Assembly: GCF_022605725.1 (NCBI RefSeq) | Contig: NC_065567.1 | Location: forward strand, 31,971,127-32,035,126 | From: Anthonomus grandis grandis | Lineage: Eukaryota; Arthropoda; Insecta; Coleoptera; Curculionidae | Reading direction: 5' to 3' | DNA length: 64,000 bases | Shown here: positions 58,288 to 64,000 of the stretch, piece after piece | How the letters are laid out: each line of letters starts with the position of its first letter | How positions within the stretch are numbered: position 1 is the stretch's first letter | Translations under genes and position numbers: made by a program | The notes under the pieces: model-generated | The model's input: the letters and a program-made list of their open reading frames with translations, nothing else | Database searches by the model: none | Told to the model about the DNA's origin: nothing

Positions 58288-59569
58288 TTAGGATCGCCCC
58301 AAAGGACCCTCTTGAGGCTCCTGTTGGTTTTCCTGATTTGGGTCTGCTTCGTAGGCTCTTACATATCTGTTAGACCTATTTTCTTGTGAACAACCCCTAT
58401 TATGAAAGTTTCCTCTGTACCGATTTGGGCGGTAATTGCTGGTTGTGAAATTGGGGTAATTACTGTAGTTATTGTTATTTGAGTAGTTATGATTATTATT
58501 TCTGTGTGTATATGAGGAACTTCCGGAACGAAAATTTCTTCTTCCTCTAAAATGATTTCGCATCCCTCTGCTTTGTTCTCTATTTGTGTAAAAAACATTA
58601 GACACAGAAGGATTCTCTACACTAATACCCACGAATTTTTACAAAGCGTCTTGTACTGTCTGGAGACTTCCGGCTTTCATAATTATTTTGGCTTTTTCAG
58701 AGCTTGCGTTAGAACTTAAGGCTTTTACTGTGGTATTTGTTGTATATTTTTCTGCGACAATGTCAGGTACTCCTTCACCGATGTATGCTTGCTTAAGCTT
58801 TTGTGCCAAATTTTCAATTTCGGAAATATACTTAGTGTCACTATGTTTCTGTTTGAGGTTAAGCAATTTGGAAGTGACAGATTGTGCGCTTTCCAACTAT
58901 ATGCCATTTTTAAGTTTACATTTTATTTCATCTAAAGTTGTACTTTCGCCTACCAAATTTCTTGCCCTGCCAGTGAGTCTTGTTTTGACGAAAGCCACAG
59001 CATTTTATTTGTGTGTTTCCACATTTGCTTTTAACAAAGTTAAAGCATCCAAAAATGAGATAAGCTTGTCATCAGAACCATCGAACTCATTTGGCAAAAT
59101 TTAAAAATTCGGGGGCGATAAGTGGCATGTTGGGTGTGAAAGATATGTCTTGTACTTTGTTATTATCAGTATCGTCTTCTGTACCGTCAGTCTCGTCGTC
59201 TTTGTCGGTAAGGTCTATAGCAACTAATTCGTCTTTTATCAATGGATCAATTTTTGTTAAAACGTGTATAGGAATTTTATAATCAACCTGCAAAGCTTGA
59301 TATGATCGAACAACTCTATCCCTTATAATATTAAATAAAGGTTTAATAAAATTATAATATTTTTTATCATCAATATCTCTATAGTAATCGTTTACAACAG
59401 ATACGAAAATATTATAATGCGTTAGTAGATTATCCCTGACTTGGTTTCTGACGTCCTGTGACTTTGGTACTTTTCTTTTTAAAACTCTTTTAGACTCTTG
59501 GATTATTTGGTCTTTTAAACTTGTTAACTTAATTAAAATGTCCTTCCAAGTCATATTAACGACTGACAT
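58288..59569 (-). pseudogene. Ty3/gypsy Gag
   Basis: Starts MSVVNMTWKDILIKL at an ATG (59569) and runs 160 codons to EFLNFAK. After a frameshift it continues with EFDGSDDKLISFLDAL and VKTRLTGRARNLV (capsid-like boxes), broken by TAA and TAG. It then runs through LKQKHSDTKYISEIENLAQK to the tail RGRRNFRSGSS and Asn/Tyr-rich repeats ending QENQQEPQEGPL. The basic tail probably binds RNA. No CCHC motif is seen. It is broken by at least two stops and two shifts. Confidence 0.7.
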
Positions 59570-59977
59570 AAATTATCTGTTTTTATTTTATTAATTTATT
59601 ACTATTAAATAGCTAACCATCATTTCGTAATTTAATTAAACCATATCAAGTCATAATTTATTAAAATGCTTATACCGCTTAGTTTGTAATACTACTAATA
59701 AAATTTAAAACTTCCCTAGGCTAATAAAATAAACCTTAATGTAATTATTTATGCTAATAAAAACTGCACTATATAGTAACGTCATGTCTCCTTTGAAAAC
59801 AAACGTCATGTTTCGGCAGCACGGCAACTTCCACGAATATGTAAAACGACAACAGAAACCAGAAGCCATCGTTTTAGGTAACAAAAATAAAAGTTACATA
59901 CCGGAGAAACAGCTGCTTTTTTTTGTACTTAGCTGTTTTATAATCCAACTAAACAGCTACTAGGTCTCCTCATTTAT
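59570..59977 (-). mobile_element. Candidate LTR and leader of the gypsy-like element
   Basis: Between the small ORF and gag on the minus strand. Directly after the small ORF's stop region comes a purine-rich run (AAATGAGGAGACC, a polypurine-tract candidate). A TATA-like ACTATATAGTGCAG and an initiator-like CAGTTTTTATT lie about 200 bp later, then an A+T-rich leader to the gag ATG. There is no second copy to define ends and no obvious primer-binding site. Confidence 0.35.
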
Positions 59978-60226
59978 CTAGACATCCTCCGCTGCGTTTT
60001 GAGGCGGTCTCAGGTACACACTTCTGCTAATTTTGCGTTTAAGGCCTCTTCTATAAGCCTTTCGCACTTTTAAATAAGTTATTACAATTGTACAGAGCGT
60101 ACCAATATACATTAAAATTTTAATGTCCAGTGGTGTACTAGAAAGTCCTTGTTTGTCCACTATAAAATTTGAGGTAACTACGCCCGTACTTGTTACATCA
60201 CTTTCTTTCGACGCACTTTTCCCCAT
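59978..60226 (-). CDS. 82-residue putative myristoylated membrane protein, element-associated
   Basis: Intact ORF with ATG at 60226. It starts MGKSASKESD, a good N-myristoylation pattern (Gly2, Ser6). About residues 36-53 (ILMYIGTLCTIVITYLKV) form one hydrophobic segment, followed by a strongly basic stretch (RKAYRRGLKRKISR) and a short tail ending NAAEDV. It fits a small protein anchored at the inner membrane face with a basic cytosolic tail. I do not recognise a named family. It sits just upstream of the LTR candidate and gag on the same strand, so it is either the 3' ORF of an adjacent element copy or a 5' accessory ORF. Unlike gag and pol nearby it has no stop or shift. Confidence 0.45.
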   Translation of the reverse strand: MGKSASKESDVTSTGVVTSNFIVDKQGLSSTPLDIKILMYIGTLCTIVITYLKVRKAYRRGLKRKISRSVYLRPPQNAAEDV

Positions 60227-60546
60227 GTTGTTGAAAGTTTTATTACTATTTTTCGCGTTTATACATCGACTCGTTACTCGGCTCGCAGGATAAATTCATA
60301 TTTAATAAATATAATATATAATGGGTTTCTTGGGAGCATTCAAAAGCTTAATTTGCAAAATGTGGGGTCGAAAAAATTTTGAATGTCATATATCTCGAGA
60401 ATGATAGGTTTTTGGAAAAATTTGTAGAGACAAAGATTGTTAAAATAAAAAATAACAATAAACAAGCAAAATTGTCTATGCCATTTATGCAGGTACCTCC
60501 ATTGGAATTTGAGTGAGAAAATATTAATTAAAATTTAATAAGCATC
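60227..60546. other. Unassigned A+T-rich sequence
   Basis: No gene or repeat recognised. It includes ATATCTCGAGAATGATAGG near 60391. Confidence 0.3.
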
Positions 60547-60826
60547 TTATTTAGGTCCAAGCTGGCAATTATCATACTGATACTGACATAAATTTCCTTG
60601 GAAATCAGATACGCAATAACAAACAGATAATGTATCTTCTATAAGGCAAAAGGCGTCATTTTCGCAGATCTTACCAGTGTAACCTCATGTAAAATAAACT
60701 TGTATATAGAACTTATGTGTATTTTCTTGGTATTACTTACCGAAAAGATATGCGCATTCTACAACTTTTTTTCTTGAGTCGAATTGGTGCGATGAAAAGT
60801 ACAAAAGATAGATGGCGCCAAGATTC
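60547..60826 (-). CDS. EGF-like module, two short exons (partial, tentative)
   Basis: Minus strand. The downstream exon (60683-60547) reads GYTGKICENDAFC, CYCVSDFQGNLCQYQYDNCQ and LGPK, then TAA. The cysteine spacing and GYTG box are those of an EGF-like repeat of the kind found in large extracellular proteins (Notch-like or eyes-shut-like). The upstream exon (60826-60741) ends VVECAYLFG at the strong donor TTCG|GTAAGT. The 57-bp intron splits a Gly codon in phase 1, as EGF exons usually do. The upstream exon start (acceptor TTTTTTAG) is less sure, and its first half is not EGF-like. The early TAA suggests a last exon or a gene fragment. I cannot name the parent gene. Confidence 0.45.
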
Positions 60827-60999
60827 CTAAAAAAGTGTTTTTCTTGCTTTTTGGACTAGAACTTTGTTTTTTATCGCAACAATGTCAATGAGAAAGTAAT
60901 TTGTCTCAAAAAAGCCTACAAAATTCATATAATTTTTTTTTGATCAATAAACGGTTCCTCAGTAATAGTGTGTACAATTATGACCCTTGTATTTTGTAT

Positions 61000-63358
61000 C
61001 CTCTTCAGTCCCTTTTTTTTGTGAAACTTTTAATAAAATAGGTTTATTAGGATTTAAAAAAAGCAAAAAAAAAATTTTTACAAAAAAAATTACTACAGAA
61101 AAAAATATGACATGTCCAGTATTTTGGACAATTGGACTTAAGTCTCTAATTATGAAACTCAAAAAAACATTGCCTCTCTGGAGAAATGCATAAATAAAGC
61201 TAACATTTCACACAAAAAAAATTTGTTTTCTTTGTACAGCCTTGATTACGGCAGCGCATATATGAATTTTTGTTATTAACACTGCATGTTTATTACCAGT
61301 GGTCCTGCATCTCTTGGTGGCATCTCCGACTTCTTGCATTTTTTAGCAGGTTGACTTGTTTCTTCATCTAATGAAGAAGTTGGATCTTGAAAACCTTTTG
61401 CTTGTACCCCAAGGGCAAGAGATTTCCCGATATACAGTTTCAAGTAATACACAAATCAAGAATCATAATATACCCGATATACAATTCAAGTAAATCCATG
61501 ATTGAGTTTTTTCTATCTCCACGAGCGAAGCAGTCTTGGCGGTATTCAACCCACGAATTTGTAATTGCCAAGTCCACAAAATACCAGAAAACTCTTACTG
61601 GCCATTTTTTTGTTCGCATACAAATGCGATAGTCTATCACACATGTCCACTTCTCCCATAGAATGGTTGTAACTAGTGACAGAGTTTGGACATGAAACAA
61701 GAAGGTACTTATTATTTTTCTTGTCCCATCGGCATACTTCCGTTACTGGCGCAGAGTCTGAAGATGTTGATGCCATTGTTACTGATCTATTGTCCATCCA
61801 TTTCAGAATGGTCATTTTTTTGTCTTCTCGCACAAACTCATCAAAGGAACCACGACCATTCGAGAGGAGCTCTTTATCATTTTTTTATTTTGCTCCTAAG
61901 ATCTCGCGGAATTCTGTTGTTCATAATTGTCCCTGTTCTCAAAATTCCTTTTGTTAGTAAATGATCCAGTAGCTTGACTGCAGTAAAGTAACGATCAAAA
62001 TAAATTATGTGCCCTGGCGACAAATCTTCTGAAAGCTTCTTTACAACCGATCCACCTATTCCCAAATTTTGATCGGGAGAACCATTTGGCCTTTTTTGCA
62101 CCTTGATAAATCATAAATAGTGTAGCTAAAACAACATTTTTGAGTCCTACTGGATTTGGCTTGTTTTTAACGTACTGTCGGAGAGCAGTAGTACCTGTGA
62201 AGGGGATCATCTGCTCGTCGATGCTCAATTCTTTACTCCTTGGTAAAGTAATACACTTTTTACGAATCGTATCGATGATAGGTTGAACTTTCCAGAGCCG
62301 ATTTGACTACTTTACCTCATTTGAAACACTAAGATTATTAACATGTAGAAAATTTCTAAATTTAAAAATACGGTCTCTAAGTAATGCAAGATATTTCAAT
62401 TCCCTTCATAAAATACAACCGCAGCCGTGGAAGTCCAAAAATGCCCAAAAATACCCATTAAAATATGTATTCCAGTCAACATTCGATATTCTTTGGCTAT
62501 TGACTTTAGTGGTTTTTTTTCATTTGCTTGCATGACACGAATATTACTTTGTTCTGATAAATTTTCCCAAAAATAATCTGGAAAGTATTCATAAAAATAG
62601 TTCAGGGGTGTTCAATACTCATGATCATCTTGTAACTGCCATTCCGGATCAAGGTAGACATCTTCTCGACTTTCAAAAACATTGCTTTTCCATTTTACTT
62701 CTGCGGTTTCATTTTTTGTTTGCTCCTGGAGAATCTGCTCTCTTATTCTGGATAAGGGAACATTATCGTCATCAGACTCCTCTTCAATGGTATCAGAAAC
62801 CGAATCTGCGTCTGCCTCAATTAATTCACTGTTTTCGGTGGTGATTTGCTCATCATCATCGCTCAAGTAGAAGTCACTGTCATTTAGAATCTCTTCAAGA
62901 TCTTTATCCGTCAGTAGTTGCATACCACCTTAAAAAAAAAACGAAATAATAACAACAATAAAATTTAAAATTTTTGGGTAAAAAGTAAAAACTTGAACCA
63001 AATACAGTCCCGACGTCCAAAATACTGCACAAAATCAAAAGCCGAACACTCTGTAGAGCGACGTTACATTTTCTATACGTATATTTGTTGATTTACTAAA
63101 TAGCAGTCAATTTATTTGATTTTAATCAGTATTTTATCAAAACAAGCGAAAGTAATGCAAATATTACCTAGTTTCTGATACGACGCCATGATTTACAATA
63201 CAACACATGTCCCGTCAAAACAAAACTGAAAAAAATTCAACGTTGCCCAATATTTTTTGACGTATGTATGCACGTCCAAATCACGTTAGGTCGTCGTGAG
63301 CCCGTACTAATATATTTTGAAAAATGTACAGCGGGCTGGACGTGTGGACTGAAGAGGG
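61000..63358 (-). mobile_element. piggyBac-like DNA transposon
   Basis: Short terminal inverted repeats CCTCTTCAGTCC at 61000-61011 and its complement at 63346-63357 enclose one transposase reading on the minus strand. The element is about 2.36 kb, a normal piggyBac size. The flanks do not show the canonical TTAA but have TAT on the left and TA on the right, so the target was mutated or a different tetranucleotide was used. Confidence 0.8.
61276..62923 (-). pseudogene. piggyBac-like transposase, several lesions
   Basis: DDE_Tnp_1_7-type transposase for cut-and-paste transposition. ATG at 62923. The acidic N-terminus (MQLLTDKDLEEILND to LQDDHEY) is followed by TGA (62610-62612). The frame continues with TPLNYFYEYFPDYF, LSEQSN and ILMGIFGHFW, then TGA and shifts, then FKFRNFLHVNN, ELSIDEQMIPFTG (first Asp, about 62220), GHIIYFDRYFTAV (second Asp, about 62005), CPNSVTSYNHSMGEVDMCDR (third Asp, about 61640) and a short C-terminus ending near 61276. 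The three catalytic aspartates are recognisable. The C-terminal Cys-rich finger of classical piggyBac is not evident. Confidence 0.85.
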
Positions 63359-64000
63359 TATGATAAAATCAAGTTCAAGTTCAATATTTACAAGAACGAA
63401 CTTCGAACGAAGATCGATATTAATAGAATTATAAATAATAATCAGCTAATAACAAATATTATACGAATATTTAAGAAAACAGAATATGAATAATTATTTC
63501 ATTGGTCAAAATAAGCCTTATTATGCAGAAAAGAATTCAATGGAAGTCGTTACTTTTATGAAAATCTATACTTAAAATGATTTTTACTTACATTAGTCTT
63601 TGTTTTGTTAGCTTGTTGCACTCATCGCTATTATGTTGATATAATTACAGTAAAATTAGGTCCAAAATATATTTAAAAAGGGCTCTCTGAATATATAAAA
63701 CTTCTTTTTAAAAAAATAGAGAGACTTTGTCACGTTTGAAAGCTGATGATAAATAAATTCTTTAAAAAAATCAATTGCAAACACTTCTAATTAACAAATT
63801 ATATTTTAATCCAGACTTGAGTCTTAATATGCTGCTGGCAGAAGTGCTGTTAGAATTTAATGGGTATAAAGGGGTTTTTATAAGCATCTATACGAACCAT
63901 GCAACTGTCATATTAATAGTTGAATAGAAGTCCATATTTTGTAGAAGAATGTGTATATAAAGATTACAAATAGGGGAAGTCTTTATCTCCAAGAAAAATG
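63359..64000. other. Unassigned A+T-rich sequence
   Basis: No gene, repeat or RNA recognised to the end of the window. Confidence 0.3.

Larger units (their letters stand above)
57196..60226 (-). mobile_element. Ty3/gypsy LTR retrotransposon remnant (gypsy/17.6-like)
   Basis: Minus-strand order: small membrane ORF, LTR/leader candidate, gag, protease, linker, start of RT, then truncation near 57196. Gag lacks a zinc knuckle and instead ends in an Arg/Asn-rich tail, as in insect errantivirus-like elements. Many stops and shifts. No 3' LTR is seen at the low-coordinate end. Confidence 0.7.

Noticed and set aside
58688..59104. 138-codon plus-strand frame with hydrophobic translation
   Set aside because: Antisense shadow of gag on the minus strand.

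Overview
This is A+T-rich animal nuclear DNA, most likely from an insect and plausibly a beetle. The evidence is a split biogenic-amine receptor exon with a GT donor, dead non-LTR, LTR, mariner and piggyBac elements of arthropod type, and long satellite-like arrays. There are no operons, bacterial genes, convincing tRNAs or rRNAs. Genes are sparse and repeats dominate. The beetle assignment is inference.

Host-gene candidates. The best is at 2525-2791 (+): the first coding exon of a D1-like dopamine receptor (Dop1R2/DAMB type), ending in a strong splice donor. I did not find its next exon in the following 61 kb, so most of the window may be one very large intron. Three weaker minus-strand candidates are a YqaJ-nuclease-like piece at the left edge (1-158), spliced acidic exons at 36393-36750, and an EGF-like module in two exons at 60547-60826.

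Repeat landscape. From about 8.5 to 25.4 kb (broken by two transposons), and again reversed at 33.8-34.5 kb and 50.5-53.6 kb, the DNA is built from a diverged phrase of about 30 bp centred on CCTGGAA. It has higher-order duplications of about 0.3 to 1.9 kb. Other arrays are a roughly 0.96-kb satellite (26-30.4 kb), a roughly 185-bp satellite (46.4-47.2 kb), a roughly 200-bp repeat whose copies carry hairpins of increasing length (35.1-35.8 kb), a foldback repeat with three copies (0.8-2.3 kb twice, and 54 kb inverted), and a degenerate module at 3.4-6.4 kb.

Mobile elements. Non-LTR: a CR1/Jockey-type element with endonuclease and RT (9.5-12.7 kb), an LOA/R1-like element with RNase H and a 14-bp target duplication (43.74-45.96 kb), and several fragments (7.9, 28.8-29.3, 40.3-40.7 kb). 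DNA transposons: four mariner-like elements (16.7-18.8, 37.9-39.9, 49.3-50.5, 51.5-53.2 kb) and one piggyBac-like element with all three catalytic aspartates recognisable (61.0-63.4 kb). LTR: three related solo LTRs (40.1-43.5 kb) and a broken Ty3/gypsy element on the minus strand (57.2-60.2 kb), next to an intact 82-codon ORF for a putative myristoylated membrane protein. Hammerhead-like motifs occur near 5.7 kb and as an inverted pair at 39.9-40.1 kb.

Nearly all element ORFs are frameshifted or stopped, so this looks like old, intronic or heterochromatin-like sequence around a small number of host exons.
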